Of a stretch of DNA of 64,000 bases, positions 9,566 through 19,327 are shown piece after piece. Position 1 is the stretch's first letter. Every line of letters begins with the position of its first letter. Below the pieces are notes generated by a model. The model was given only the letters and a program-made list of their open reading frames with translations. It ran no database searches and was not told the DNA's origin. Position numbers and translations under genes: made by a program. The stretch comes from CAWFPR01 sp963817635 (GTDB lineage Bacteria > Acidobacteriota > Vicinamibacteria > Vicinamibacterales > 2-12-FULL-66-21): the NCBI GenBank assembly GCA_963817635.1, contig CAWFPR010000025.1, forward strand, positions 5,569 to 69,568, read 5' to 3'.

Positions 9566-9717
9566 CTCGCTGCGATCGCCCCACACCAGCACTTTGTGCC
9601 GGACGACGTGTATCTGATCCATCCTGAGCCTCCTCCAGCGAACCCCGGATCCCACGAGCCGGCAAGTCCGCATCAGACCCTCAGGTGGTCTACTTTCTGA
9701 GCGGCGTGACCGTGGCG

Positions 9718-9800
9718 GTCGCCGGCGTGTGCCCCGCTGCGCACCTCACCCCCGGCCCCCCTCCATGTCTCCGTCCCTCCGTTCCTCTTGTGAAGCCAGA
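9718..9800 (-). repeat. Inverted partial copy of the 150-bp repeat
   Basis: On the minus strand this stretch repeats the middle of the 9.15-9.56 kb unit (GGAGGGACGGAGACATGGAG, then GGGGCACACGCC and GGCGACCGCCACGGTC-like text). It could pair with the direct copies to form a long stem. The segment between them (9566-9717) shows no gene. Confidence 0.6.
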
Positions 9801-9835
9801 CACGACGGCAGCGTGACAGTGGCTGGTCGCCCGAC

Positions 9836-9864
9836 TTGCGACCAGTCGGGGGGTCGAATAGGAT
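9836..9864 (+). promoter_or_regulatory. Sigma70-like promoter of the EF-G-like gene
   Basis: TTGCGA (9836-9841) and TAGGAT (9859-9864) are separated by 17 bases, each matching four of six consensus positions. They lie 66 bases before the ATG at 9931, which has a GGAGGG ribosome-binding site about 10 bases upstream. Confidence 0.45.
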
Positions 9865-9930
9865 CCACTCAGAAGCCTATCGACTCTTTGAGATCCCCCT
9901 GACCCGGAGACCCGTAGGAGGGTACCCGCC

Positions 9931-12027
9931 ATGAAGGTCTATGACGCACAAAGCATAAGAAATGTCGCCCTGGTCGGTCATAGCGGCGCCGGCAAGACAC
10001 AGCTGCTTTCCGCCCTGCTGTTCGATGCCGGCGCCGTCAACCGACTGGGTCGCGTGGACGACGGCACCACGGTGACCGATTACGACGAAGAAGAAATCGC
10101 CCGCAAGCACACCTTGGGTTCCAGCCTCGCCTACGCCGAGTGGAACAAGCACAAAATCAACTTCATCGACACGCCCGGCATGGCGAACTTCCTGAGCGAC
10201 GCCCGGGCAGCGCTTCGCGTGGCGGACACGGCGCTGATCGTCGTCGATGCGGTCGCGGGGGTTGAGGTCTCAACCGAGAAAATCTGGACCGTCGCCGAAG
10301 AGCTCGGGGTTCCTCGGCTCGTCGTGCTGAACCGCATGGATCGGGAGCGCGCGAGCCTCGACCGATCGCTCGAGTCGCTGCGCACGGTCTTCGGACGCAC
10401 CGCCGTGCCCATCCAGCTGCCAATCGGCGAAGAGAAGAGATTCCGCGGCGTCGTCGACCTCGTGTCGATGAAGGCGTGGACCTTCGCGACCGACGAGAGC
10501 GGCAATCCAACCGAGGCCGAGATTCCCGCCGAGATCCAGGGCGCGGCGCAAACCGCGCGCGAGGCGCTGATCGAAATGGTCGCCGAGGCCGACGACGCGC
10601 TGATGGAGAAATTCTTCGACGCCGGCACGCTGACCCAGGACGAGCTGGTCGGCGGGCTCAAGCGGGGCGTCGGCGCCGGACGCATCTTCCCGATCGTGTG
10701 CGCCTCGGCCACCACGAACACGGGAATCCAGCCGCTCCTCGATGCCATCGTGGCGTACGTGCCGTCACCGGCCGAGCGGCCATTGTCGGCGAAGAGCAAG
10801 ACCGGTGAGGACACGGCCGTGACGGCCAGCGACAGCGGGCCGACCGCGGCCTTCGTCTGGAAGACGGTCGCCGACCCGTTCGCCGGCCGCATCACCATGT
10901 TCAGGGTCGTCAGCGGCTCGGTGAAGTCCGATTCCACCCTGCACAACGTCACGAAAGACACGCCGGAGCGCGTCGGCGCAGTGGTGCTGCTGCAGGGCAA
11001 GGCCCAGACCGCGGTCCCGGAGATCAAGGCCGGCGACATCGGCGCCGTGGCCAAGCTGAAGGAGACGCAGACGAGCGATCTCATCGCCGACAAGTCCGTC
11101 GGCTTCGCACTGCCCGCCATCAAGTTCCCGGACCCGGTCATCTCGTACGCGATCGAGCCGAAGAGCCGCGGCGACGAGGAGAAAATCAGCACGGCGCTCC
11201 ACCGGCTGTTCGAGGAAGACCCGACGATCAACTACACACGCGACGCCCAGACGAAGGAACTGCTGCTCGCCGGGCAGGGACAGTCGCACATCGAGGTCAC
11301 GGTCGCCAAGCTGAAGCGCCGCTTCGGCGTCGAAGTGAACCTGAAGCTGCCGCGCATTCCCTACCGCGAGACCATCACGGCATCGACCGACGCGCACGGC
11401 CGCCACAAGAAGCAGACCGGCGGCCACGGCCAGTTCGGCGACTGCAAGGTGAAGTTCGACCCGCTGCCGCGCGGCAGCGACTTCGAGTTCGTTGTCGACA
11501 TCTTCGGCGGCTCGATCCCGCGGCAGTACATACCCGCGATTGAGAAAGGGATCCAGGACGCGCGGCTGCGGGGCTTCCTCGCGGGCTACCCGATGGTGGA
11601 CTTCCGCGCGACGGTGTACGACGGTTCGTTCCACGCGGTCGATTCGAACGAGCTGTCCTTCAAGATGGCCGGGTCGCTCGCGTTCAAGGACGGCATGTCG
11701 CGGGCCAGGCCGACGCTGCTGGAGCCGGTGATGGACGTCGAGGTCTACGCACCCAGCGACTACGCGGGGGACCTGATGGGCGATCTGAACAGCCGCCGCG
11801 GCCGCATCGGCGGCATGGACACGCGCGGCACGTCCACGATCATCCGCGCGAAGGCGCCGATGTCAGAGATGCTCACCTACGAGCAGCACCTCACGTCCGC
11901 CACCGGCGGCCGCGGCTCGTACCACATGGAGTTCTCGCACTACGAAGAGGTGCCGAGCCACCTGCACGGCAAGATCATTGCCGCCTCCAAGGCCGAGCGC
12001 GGCCACGAGGAGGAGGAGGAGGCGTAA
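9931..12027 (+). CDS. Elongation factor G-like GTPase (EF-G paralog)
   Basis: The 698-residue translational GTPase carries G1 GHSGAGKTQ, G3 DTPGMANF and G4 NRMD, followed by EF-G domains II-V. Domain IV includes the GGHGQFGDCKVKF stretch and the C-terminal domain has SRRGRIGGMDTRG. The divergent G1 (GHSGAGKT against AHIDAGKT) and the switch I sequence (DYDEEEIARKHTLGSSLAYAEW) match the EF-G-like branch, not the housekeeping factor encoded at 29.3-31.4 kb. Proteins of this branch may act in ribosome recycling or specialised translocation; the exact role here is unknown. It converges on the ribosomal supercluster and shares a terminator with it. Confidence 0.9.
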   Translation: MKVYDAQSIRNVALVGHSGAGKTQLLSALLFDAGAVNRLGRVDDGTTVTDYDEEEIARKHTLGSSLAYAEWNKHKINFIDTPGMANFLSDARAALRVADTALIVVDAVAGVEVSTEKIWTVAEELGVPRLVVLNRMDRERASLDRSLESLRTVFGRTAVPIQLPIGEEKRFRGVVDLVSMKAWTFATDESGNPTEAEIPAEIQGAAQTAREALIEMVAEADDALMEKFFDAGTLTQDELVGGLKRGVGAGRIFPIVCASATTNTGIQPLLDAIVAYVPSPAERPLSAKSKTGEDTAVTASDSGPTAAFVWKTVADPFAGRITMFRVVSGSVKSDSTLHNVTKDTPERVGAVVLLQGKAQTAVPEIKAGDIGAVAKLKETQTSDLIADKSVGFALPAIKFPDPVISYAIEPKSRGDEEKISTALHRLFEEDPTINYTRDAQTKELLLAGQGQSHIEVTVAKLKRRFGVEVNLKLPRIPYRETITASTDAHGRHKKQTGGHGQFGDCKVKFDPLPRGSDFEFVVDIFGGSIPRQYIPAIEKGIQDARLRGFLAGYPMVDFRATVYDGSFHAVDSNELSFKMAGSLAFKDGMSRARPTLLEPVMDVEVYAPSDYAGDLMGDLNSRRGRIGGMDTRGTSTIIRAKAPMSEMLTYEQHLTSATGGRGSYHMEFSHYEEVPSHLHGKIIAASKAERGHEEEEEA

Positions 12028-12029
12028 AT

Positions 12030-12305
12030 CGACTGCGGATTGCAGATTGCAGATTGCCGATTGACGGATTGCCGATTGACGATTGGCGATTGACGATTGC
12101 GTACGATTGGCGATGCGAGAGTTCGGGCGACTGACGAGGAAAGGCCGGGCTGCTGTGAGGGGAACCCGGCCTTTTCGTCAATCGCTAATCCGTCGATCGC
12201 CAATCCCTCAATCGCCAATCCGTCAATCGCCAATCCGTCAATCGACAGTCTGCAATCGGCAGTCCTCAATCGGCAGTCTGCAATCTGCAGTCTGCAATCT
12301 GCAGG
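12030..12305. repeat. Inverted array of degenerate heptamer repeats
   Basis: The left arm (12030-12115) consists of GATTGCAGATTGC-like and GATTGACGATTGGC-like heptamers. The right arm (12176-12305) carries the complementary CAATCTG, CAATCGC and CAATCCGT units. The two arms could pair to form one very long imperfect stem around the terminator at 12138-12176. It lies between two convergent genes. Reading frames passing through it give repetitive peptides (LQTADCR-like) and are not genes. Confidence 0.85.
12138..12176. terminator. Bidirectional Rho-independent terminator
   Basis: AAAGGCCGGG (12140-12149) and CCCGGCCTTTT (12165-12175) form a ten-base GC-rich stem with A residues on one side and T residues on the other. 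It can therefore stop transcription from both the EF-G-like gene (plus) and the ribosomal supercluster ending with rplQ (minus). Confidence 0.8.
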
Positions 12306-12308
12306 AGC

Positions 12309-12942
12309 TTACGACCCTCCGGCCTTCCGGGGCGTCGTCGTCTTGGCGGCTTTGCCACGCGTGTCGGCCTTGCCGCCGCCCTTGCTGGCGCGGGCCGGGC
12401 GTGCGGTCTTCTTCTCGGCGCCCTCTTCGGCGCCTTCCTCGGCAGCTTCGGCCTTCTTGCCGCGGAGCCGTTCGGCCGCGGCGCGCAGCCGGCCACCGAC
12501 GCCCTTGGGCTTCGCCTTGGCCGCCTGGGTCTTCTCGGCCTTCGGCGTTCGGGTTGAATTCGCTGCCCACCAGTTCGATCTGCGCAACCTCGGCGCTGTC
12601 GCCCTTGCGGTAGCCGATGCGGAGGATCCGGGTGTAGCCACCGGGCCGCCCCTCGAACCGCGGAGCGATCGTATCGAACAGCTTGGATACGACATCCCGG
12701 TTCGGGATGTCGCGCAGGACGAGGCGGCGAGCGTGGAGGGCCTTGCCGTTGGCGTCGCCGGCCGCGATGCCGCGCTTGGCGATACTGATAATCCGCTCGA
12801 CGAACGGACGCAGCTCCTTCGCCTTGGGGATCGTGGTCTCGATCCGCTCGTGCTTGATGAGGGCTTCCGCCTGGTTCCGCAGCATCGCGATGCGATGTTC
12901 GGTGACCCTGCCCAGTTTCCGGTGACTGACTCTGTGACGCAT
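12309..12942 (-). CDS. rplQ: 50S ribosomal protein L17 (one frameshift)
   Basis: L17 lines the polypeptide exit side of the large subunit. The start MRHRVSHRKLGRVTEHRIAM is canonical and the conserved core ends with IELVGSEFNPNAE. One extra G near 12540 then shifts the frame. In the corrected frame the protein continues as a Lys/Ala/Glu-rich basic tail (AEKTQAAKAKPKGVGG ... PRKAGGS), ending at 12309. Without correction the frame runs into the heptamer repeat. The long tail is an extension relative to the ~120-residue core. It is the last gene of the alpha operon, after rpoA. Confidence 0.9.
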
Positions 12943-13036
12943 TGCTGTTCCTTGACGCTTGCCGTTGTCCGCTCCCCGCGCCCCGCTCACCCTTTCGGAC
13001 GGCGGATCGCGGGCAGCGGCCAGCGACTGCGACGCT

Positions 13037-14017
13037 CTATTCGACCGACTGTGCCGGCTGGTCGAGCCGCATCCCGAGGCTCAGGCCCATGCCCGACAGG
13101 ATTTCCTTGATCTCGTTCAGCGACTTGCGGCCGAAGTTCTTCGTCTTCAGCATTTCGCCTTCGGTCTTCTGCACGAGTTCCCGAATCGTTCGGATGTTCG
13201 CGTTCTTCAGGCAGTTGTAGGAGCGCACCGACAATTCCAGCTCCTCGACGCTCTTGTCGAGGTTCTCGTTGAGCGCGGCACGCGGCGTATCCGCCATCGT
13301 GTCCGGCTGCAGATCGGCGACATCCTCGAGGTTGATGAAGATGTTCAGGTGGTCGCGAATCAGCTTCGCCGAAAGCGACACGGCGTCGCGCGGAGTGACC
13401 GAGCCGTTGGTCCACACATCGACCGTCAGCTTGTCGTAGTCGGTCGTCTGGCCGAGGCGCGCCGCTTCGACGAGATAGTTCACCTTCTTCACGGGCGAAT
13501 GGACCGAGTCGATCGGGATCCAGCCGATGCCGAGATCCTCGTCGAAGTTCTTGTCGGCCGACACGTAGCCGCGGCCGCGCTTCACGCGCATTTCCATGTG
13601 CAGCTTGCCGCCCTCGGCCACGGTCGCGATGTGCGCGTCCGGCTCGAGGATCTCCACGTCGGCGTCGGTCTCGATGTCGCGCGCCTTCACCTCGCCGGCC
13701 TTGTCGATCCGGAGGTAGAGCGTCTTGGTCGAGTCGACGTGCATCTTGAGCGGCACCTGCTTCAGGTTGAGGATGATGTCGGTCGCATCCTCGACCACGC
13801 CGGGGATCGGCGAGAATTCGTGCAGCACGCCGTCGATATTGACCGCGGTCACGGCGGCCCCTTCGATCGACGACAGCAGCACGCGCCGCATGGAGTTGCC
13901 GACGGTCGTCCCGAAGCCGCGCTCGAAGGGCTGGGCGTAGAACCGGCCGAACCGATCGGTCAGCGTCTCGCGTTCGAACTCCAGCCGCTTGGGCCGCTGA
14001 AAACCTTTCCAGAGCAT
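13037..14017 (-). CDS. rpoA: DNA-directed RNA polymerase subunit alpha
   Basis: The 326-residue alpha subunit contains the assembly N-terminal domain (FGTTVGNSMRRVLLSSIEGAAVT near residues 35-57) and the C-terminal domain that contacts UP elements and activators (ELELSVRSYNCLKNANIRTIREL, then NFGRKSLNEIKEIL). The start is the ATG at 14017, giving the usual MLWKGFQRPK. An upstream in-frame ATG at 14092 would add a low-complexity leader and is unlikely. Confidence 0.97.
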   Translation of the reverse strand: MLWKGFQRPKRLEFERETLTDRFGRFYAQPFERGFGTTVGNSMRRVLLSSIEGAAVTAVNIDGVLHEFSPIPGVVEDATDIILNLKQVPLKMHVDSTKTLYLRIDKAGEVKARDIETDADVEILEPDAHIATVAEGGKLHMEMRVKRGRGYVSADKNFDEDLGIGWIPIDSVHSPVKKVNYLVEAARLGQTTDYDKLTVDVWTNGSVTPRDAVSLSAKLIRDHLNIFINLEDVADLQPDTMADTPRAALNENLDKSVEELELSVRSYNCLKNANIRTIRELVQKTEGEMLKTKNFGRKSLNEIKEILSGMGLSLGMRLDQPAQSVE

Positions 14018-14132
14018 CAGTCTCGTTCCTTTCGCACACGCACCCGGCAGTGGGCGCGCGCCGGACCTGCCGTTTCGCCCGCCACCTCCCACCGCAGGTC
14101 CGGAAAGGCTGCGGGCGGCGGGCTACCTGCGC

Positions 14133-14156
14133 GGGCGGCTCGCGAGCCGCCCCTAC
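14133..14156 (-). repeat. Oriented palindromic repeat downstream of rpsD
   Basis: A 24-base copy reading GTAGGGGCGGCTCGCGAGCC and onward on the minus strand, starting three bases after the rpsD stop codon. The core stem is perfect (GGGCGGCTCG/CGAGCCGCCC). Confidence 0.85.
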
Positions 14157-14159
14157 ACG

Positions 14160-14789
14160 TTATTTCGAATACAACTCGACGATGAGCTGTTCCTGCACGG
14201 GCAGGTTGATCTGCTCGCGGGTCGGCAGCGACGTGATGCGGCCGGTCAGCTGGCCCGCGTCGAACGTGAGCCACTCCGGGATGCCGCGTCCCTTCACTTC
14301 TTCCATCGCGTGCTGGATCGTCGCGTTCTCGCCGCTGCCGCCGCGGACCGAAACCTGGTCGCCCGCCTTCACGGAATAGGACGGCACGTCGACCTTCCGG
14401 CCGTTCACGAGGAAGTGGCCGTGGCGAACGAGCTGCCGCGCCTGCGCGCGTGAGGTCGCGAGACCCAGGCGGTAGATCACGTTGTCCAGCCGCCGCTCGA
14501 GCAACTGCAGCAGCGTCTCGCCCGTGATGCCGCGCGTCCGGTCCGCCACCTCGAAGTACCGGCGGAACTGGTTCTCCAGCACGCCGTAGATGCGCTTGAC
14601 CTTCTGCTTCTCGCGCAGCTGCAGGCCGTAGCCCACCAGCTTCGCCTTGCGCAGCTTGCCGTGCTGCCCCGGCGGGAGGTTGCGCTTCTCGATCGCGCAC
14701 TTCTCCGTGTAGCAGCGCTCCCCCTTCAGGAAGAGCTTCATCCCCTCGCGCCGGCACAGCCGGCACACCGGACCAATGTAACGTGCCAT
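14160..14789 (-). CDS. rpsD: 30S ribosomal protein S4
   Basis: This 209-residue primary 16S rRNA-binding protein is also a translational regulator in many bacteria. It is the zinc-binding form, with Cys residues at CRLCRREGMKLFLKGERCYTEKC near the N-terminus, followed by the S4 RNA-binding domain (RRLDNVIYRLGLATSRAQARQLVRHGHFLVNG). It lies between rpsK and rpoA as in most alpha operons. Confidence 0.97.
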   Translation of the reverse strand: MARYIGPVCRLCRREGMKLFLKGERCYTEKCAIEKRNLPPGQHGKLRKAKLVGYGLQLREKQKVKRIYGVLENQFRRYFEVADRTRGITGETLLQLLERRLDNVIYRLGLATSRAQARQLVRHGHFLVNGRKVDVPSYSVKAGDQVSVRGGSGENATIQHAMEEVKGRGIPEWLTFDAGQLTGRITSLPTREQINLPVQEQLIVELYSK

Positions 14790-14799
14790 TCGATTCCTA

Positions 14800-14957
14800 T
14801 CCTCTGATCCGTGTCACCCGTGAAATCCGGATCCGTGTGATCCGTGCGATCCGTGGTCCAACATCTCTTCGTCCCGTGCGCTCCGCCTAATCCGTCGTCC
14901 GGGATCTCCCGATCCGTGTGATCCGGTGATCAGTGGTCCGTGATCTCTCGATCCGTG
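14800..14957. repeat. Degenerate short repeats of the GATCCGTG family
   Basis: The rpsK-rpsD gap is filled with imperfect copies of GATCCGTGT, GATCCGTGC and GTGATCCG-like units of 8-9 bases. No reading frame or ribosomal site other than the rpsD start region is seen. It resembles in position, but not in sequence, the other junction repeats of the supercluster. Confidence 0.65.
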
Positions 14958-14958
14958 T

Positions 14959-15417
14959 TTACACGCGCCGTTTCTTCGGCGGCCGGCAGCCGTTGTGCGG
15001 AATTGGCGTCACGTCGCGGATCGACTTGACGTCGATGCCAATCGTCTGCAGCGCGCGAATCGCCGACTCACGCCCCGCGCCGGGCCCCTTGACCCGCACT
15101 TCGACGCTGCGCATGCCGAACGCCTTGGCGGTGTTGCCCGCCGCGATGGCGGCCTGCGTCGCCGCGAACGGCGTGCCCTTGCGCGACCCCTTGAACCCGA
15201 TGCCGCCGGCGCTCGACCACGCCACGACCGCGCCCTCGGGATCGGTGATCGTGATGATCGTGTTGTTGAACGAGGCCTGGATGTGCGCGAACCCGTGGTG
15301 CACGATCCGCTTCTCGCCCCGCTTCTTGAACGCCTTCTTCTTGACAGGCCGGCCGGCCTTCTTCTTGTCGCCGGTTTCCGGCTGTGCTGATGCGTCGATC
15401 GGTTCGTTCTTGGCCAT
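14959..15417 (-). CDS. rpsK: 30S ribosomal protein S11
   Basis: S11 is a platform protein of the small subunit that contacts mRNA near the E site. The ATG at 15417 gives a 152-residue protein with a Lys-rich N-terminal extension (MAKNEPIDASAQPETGDKKK) before the conserved core (HIQASFNNTIITITDPEGAVVAWSSAG ... GIDVKSIRDVTPIPHNGCRPPKKRRV). The core and C-terminus are fully canonical. The extension is about 25 residues longer than in E. coli. Confidence 0.96.
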   Translation of the reverse strand: MAKNEPIDASAQPETGDKKKAGRPVKKKAFKKRGEKRIVHHGFAHIQASFNNTIITITDPEGAVVAWSSAGGIGFKGSRKGTPFAATQAAIAAGNTAKAFGMRSVEVRVKGPGAGRESAIRALQTIGIDVKSIRDVTPIPHNGCRPPKKRRV

Positions 15418-15574
15418 AATCTCTGCTTCTCTTGTTGCTCGCGGGGTCCCATCCCCGCCCGCGTCCGGTGCCCGCCATCCGTGCGGCCTCACCTCGCACG
15501 GCCGCCAGCGCTCCCGCCACCTCCCGGCTCCTGCCTCCGGCGCACCGGACACGGCAGCCGCGGAACGCCTGGAG

Positions 15575-15949
15575 CTAGACCGTCTTCTTCTTCGCCACGG
15601 CGCCCTTGCGCGGACCTTTCCGGGTCCGCGCGTTGGTCTTGGTCCGCTGGCCGCGCACCGGCAGGTTGCGGCGATGCCGCAAGCCGCGATAGCTGCCGAT
15701 TTCCATCAACCGCTTGATGTTCATCGAGATCTCCTTGCGGAGATCGCCTTCGACACGGCCCTGCTCCTCGATGACCCGGCTGATCTTCCGGACGTCGTCT
15801 TCCGACAGGTCCTTGATTCGGATGTCCGGGCTCACGCCCGCCGCCGTCAGGATGTCCGTCGAGCGCTTCCGGCCGATTCCGTAGATGTAGGTCAGACCAA
15901 TCTCGATGCGCTTGGTCCGCGGAAGATCAACGCCTGCGATACGTGCCAT
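15575..15949 (-). CDS. rpsM: 30S ribosomal protein S13
   Basis: The 124-residue head protein starts MARIAGVDLPRTKRIEIGLTYIYGIG. It has the helix-two-turn-helix region and the basic C-terminal tail (RGQRTKTNARTRKGPRKGAVAKKK) that reaches the P-site tRNAs. Position after rpmJ is canonical. Confidence 0.97.
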   Translation of the reverse strand: MARIAGVDLPRTKRIEIGLTYIYGIGRKRSTDILTAAGVSPDIRIKDLSEDDVRKISRVIEEQGRVEGDLRKEISMNIKRLMEIGSYRGLRHRRNLPVRGQRTKTNARTRKGPRKGAVAKKKTV

Positions 15950-15962
15950 GTCGCTTCATCCT

Positions 15963-16062
15963 CAATCTTCAATCTGCAATCTGCAATCTGCAATCTGCAA
16001 TCTGCAATCTGCAATCTGCAATCTGCAATCTGCAATCTGCAATCTGCAATCTGCAATCTGCA
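15963..16062. repeat. Tandem CAATCTG heptamer array (about 14 units)
   Basis: This is an almost perfect array of the 7-base unit CAATCTG filling the rpmJ-rpsM gap, ending four bases before the rpmJ stop codon. Seven is not a multiple of three and the unit makes no stop codon, so the array is open in all six frames. Confidence 0.95.
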
Positions 16063-16066
16063 GTGG

Positions 16067-16180
16067 CTAACCCTGCCGCTGCTTGTGCTTCTGGTTGGTG
16101 CAGATCACGCGCACCACCCCGCGGCGGCGGACCACCTTGCACTTGTCACAAATCTTCTTGACCGATGCTCTGACCTTCAT
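16067..16180 (-). CDS. rpmJ: 50S ribosomal protein L36
   Basis: This is a short 37-residue gene. It translates as MKVRASVKKICDKCKVVRRR, then GVVRVICTNQKHKQRQG. The zinc ligands C11, C14, C27 and H32 mark the C+ type of L36. It lies between infA and rpsM, as expected. Start and stop are unambiguous. Confidence 0.97.
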   Translation of the reverse strand: MKVRASVKKICDKCKVVRRRGVVRVICTNQKHKQRQG

Positions 16181-16189
16181 GATGCCTCT

Positions 16190-16429
16190 CTACCCGATCT
16201 TCTCGACGATGCGCCCGCGGGTCAGGTCGCGCGGCGAAAGTTCCAGCCGCACGCGATCGCCGATGAGCACCCGGATGAAGTTGCGCCCGGGCCCCCCGGG
16301 CACGTGCGCCACCACGTAGCGCTGGCCGTCGATCTCGACCCGGTACTGCGCGTACGGCAGCGCCTCCCGCACGATGCCCTCGACCGAGATGGCGCGCCGT
16401 TCCTCCTCGCGCGGGTCCTTTTCGAACAT
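16190..16429 (-). CDS. infA: Translation initiation factor IF-1
   Basis: This is a 79-residue OB-fold protein that binds the A site during initiation. Conserved pieces are ISVEGIVREALPYAQYRVEI, GRNFIRVLIGDRVRLELSPRD and TRGRIVEK. The N-terminus (MFEKDPREEERRA) is a short acidic/basic extension before the usual IEVEG start. Gene order map-infA-rpmJ is standard. Confidence 0.96.
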   Translation of the reverse strand: MFEKDPREEERRAISVEGIVREALPYAQYRVEIDGQRYVVAHVPGGPGRNFIRVLIGDRVRLELSPRDLTRGRIVEKIG

Positions 16430-16483
16430 CCCGTTCCGCCGGCCGTTGTCCGCGTCCGCTCACCGGAGCCGCCCGGTGCCGGG

Positions 16484-17251
16484 TCAGCGTCCCGCCGGCA
16501 CACTGCGCCGCGTCAACACGAGCGGCCCGTTCTTCGTCACGGCGACGGTGTGCTCGAAATGCGCCGACAGGCTGCCATCCTTCGTCACCGCCGTCCAGCC
16601 GTCGGCGAGCACCTTCACCGCCGGCCGGCCCATGTTGACCATCGGCTCGATCGCCAGCGTCATGCCCTCGGCCAGCCTGGGCCCGCGCCCCGGTTCGCCG
16701 TAGTTGGCAATCTGCGGCTCTTCGTGCAGCGCCGAACCGATCCCGTGCCCCACGAACTCCCGCACGACCGAGAACCCCGCCGACTCGACATGCTCCTGCA
16801 CGGCGTGACCGATGTCCGAGACGCGGCCGCCGACCCGCACCTGCGCGATCGCCTTCTCGAGCGACTCCCGGGTCACCCGCAGCAGCGTGGACGCCTCGTC
16901 CGAGACCCGTCCGACGCCGACCGTCACGGCGGAATCGCCGTAGAAGCCGTCGAGCTTCACGCCCATGTCGAGCGAGATGATGTCTCCCTCGACCAGCTGG
17001 GTCTTCTCCGACGGAATCCCGTGCACGACCTGATCGTTCACCGACGCACAGAGCGTGGCAGGGTACCCGCGATACCCCTTGAACGCCGGTTCCGCGCCGC
17101 CGGCGCGCACCAGCTGTTCGGCCTTCGCGTCGAGGTCGGCGGTCGTCACGCCGGGCGCGACCATCGCCGCGAGTTCCGCGAGCACGTCGGCCACCAGCGC
17201 GTTGGCCGCGCGCATCCGCTCGATCTCCGCCGGCGACTTGCAGACAATCAC
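16484..17251 (-). CDS. map: Methionine aminopeptidase type I
   Basis: The 255-residue cytosolic metallopeptidase removes the initiator methionine. All five metal ligands are visible: D in LDMG and D in GDSAV, H in VGHGIGSALHEEP, E in AIEPMVNMG, and E in FEHTVAV. The start is GTG at 17251, in a four-base overlap with the adk stop (GTGA), giving VIVCKSPAEIERMR. Confidence 0.95.
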   Translation of the reverse strand: MIVCKSPAEIERMRAANALVADVLAELAAMVAPGVTTADLDAKAEQLVRAGGAEPAFKGYRGYPATLCASVNDQVVHGIPSEKTQLVEGDIISLDMGVKLDGFYGDSAVTVGVGRVSDEASTLLRVTRESLEKAIAQVRVGGRVSDIGHAVQEHVESAGFSVVREFVGHGIGSALHEEPQIANYGEPGRGPRLAEGMTLAIEPMVNMGRPAVKVLADGWTAVTKDGSLSAHFEHTVAVTKNGPLVLTRRSVPAGR

Positions 17252-17892
17252 AGCCGGACGCCTTTGGCCGCCTGGTCGAGGGCGGCATCCACCATTGCCG
17301 TGACGACGCCCAGCGACTGGTTCCCGTCAATCGCGCGGAATGTCGGCCGCGCCGAGTAGTAGTCGACCAGCGGCTTGGTCTGCCGGTGATAGACCTTCAG
17401 GCGCTCCCGCACAATGTCCGCGTCGTCGTCCACTCGCGCCACGAGGACGCCGCCGCAACGGCCGCACTCGCCGCCCCAAGGTGGCGCCGCGCCCGCGCCG
17501 CACCGGGCGCAGATGCGCCGCCCCGCGAGCCGCCGCACGAGCACGTCTTCCGGCACGATCACGTCGAGGACCACGAGCGGCCCGCGACCATCCATCATGC
17601 GATCGAGCGCCGTCGCCTGGGCCACCGTCCGCGGAAAGCCGTCGAGCACGAACCCGCACTTCGCGTCGTCCCGCTCCAGCCGTTCTTCCACGATGCCAAT
17701 CATCACGTCGTCCGAGACCAGGTTGCCGGCCTCCATCGTCTTCTTCGCGGCCTTCCCGAGTTCCGCGCCGGTGTGCACCGCCTCGCGAAGGATGTCGCCC
17801 GTCGAGATTCTCGGCACCCGGCGCGCCGCCGCGAGCCGCGCAGCCTGGGTGCCCTTGCCGGCGCCAGGGGGCCCGAGCATGACGATGTTCAT
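17248..17892 (-). CDS. adk: Adenylate kinase (zinc LID type)
   Basis: Converts ATP and AMP to two ADP in the cytosol. The ATG at 17892 gives MNIVMLGPPGAGKGTQAARL with the P-loop GPPGAGKGT. The AMP-binding segment FVLDGFPRTVAQA is present. The LID carries two Cys pairs (CARC and CGRC) that bind structural zinc, as in Gram-positive and many other lineages. About 214 residues, normal length. It lies between secY and map with tight spacing. Confidence 0.96.
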   Translation of the reverse strand: MNIVMLGPPGAGKGTQAARLAAARRVPRISTGDILREAVHTGAELGKAAKKTMEAGNLVSDDVMIGIVEERLERDDAKCGFVLDGFPRTVAQATALDRMMDGRGPLVVLDVIVPEDVLVRRLAGRRICARCGAGAAPPWGGECGRCGGVLVARVDDDADIVRERLKVYHRQTKPLVDYYSARPTFRAIDGNQSLGVVTAMVDAALDQAAKGVRL

Positions 17893-17923
17893 CGGCGAGC
17901 AGGCGCCGGTCCGGGCCTGCACC

Positions 17924-19315
<1,392 letters not shown>

Positions 19316-19327
19316 AAATACCCGCTC

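Noticed and set aside
5592..9665. 1357-codon minus-strand frame opposite the adaptor and permeases
   Set aside because: It is antisense to well-conserved genes and has a repetitive Arg/Asp/Ala-rich composition with no domain.
9032..9700. Open frames across the 150-bp repeats
   Set aside because: They follow the repeat phase, exist in several frames at once and show no homology; best seen as non-coding repeat.
15963..16062. Possible CRISPR array at the CAATCTG repeats
   Set aside because: The unit is 7 bp without spacers, and no cas genes are in the window.
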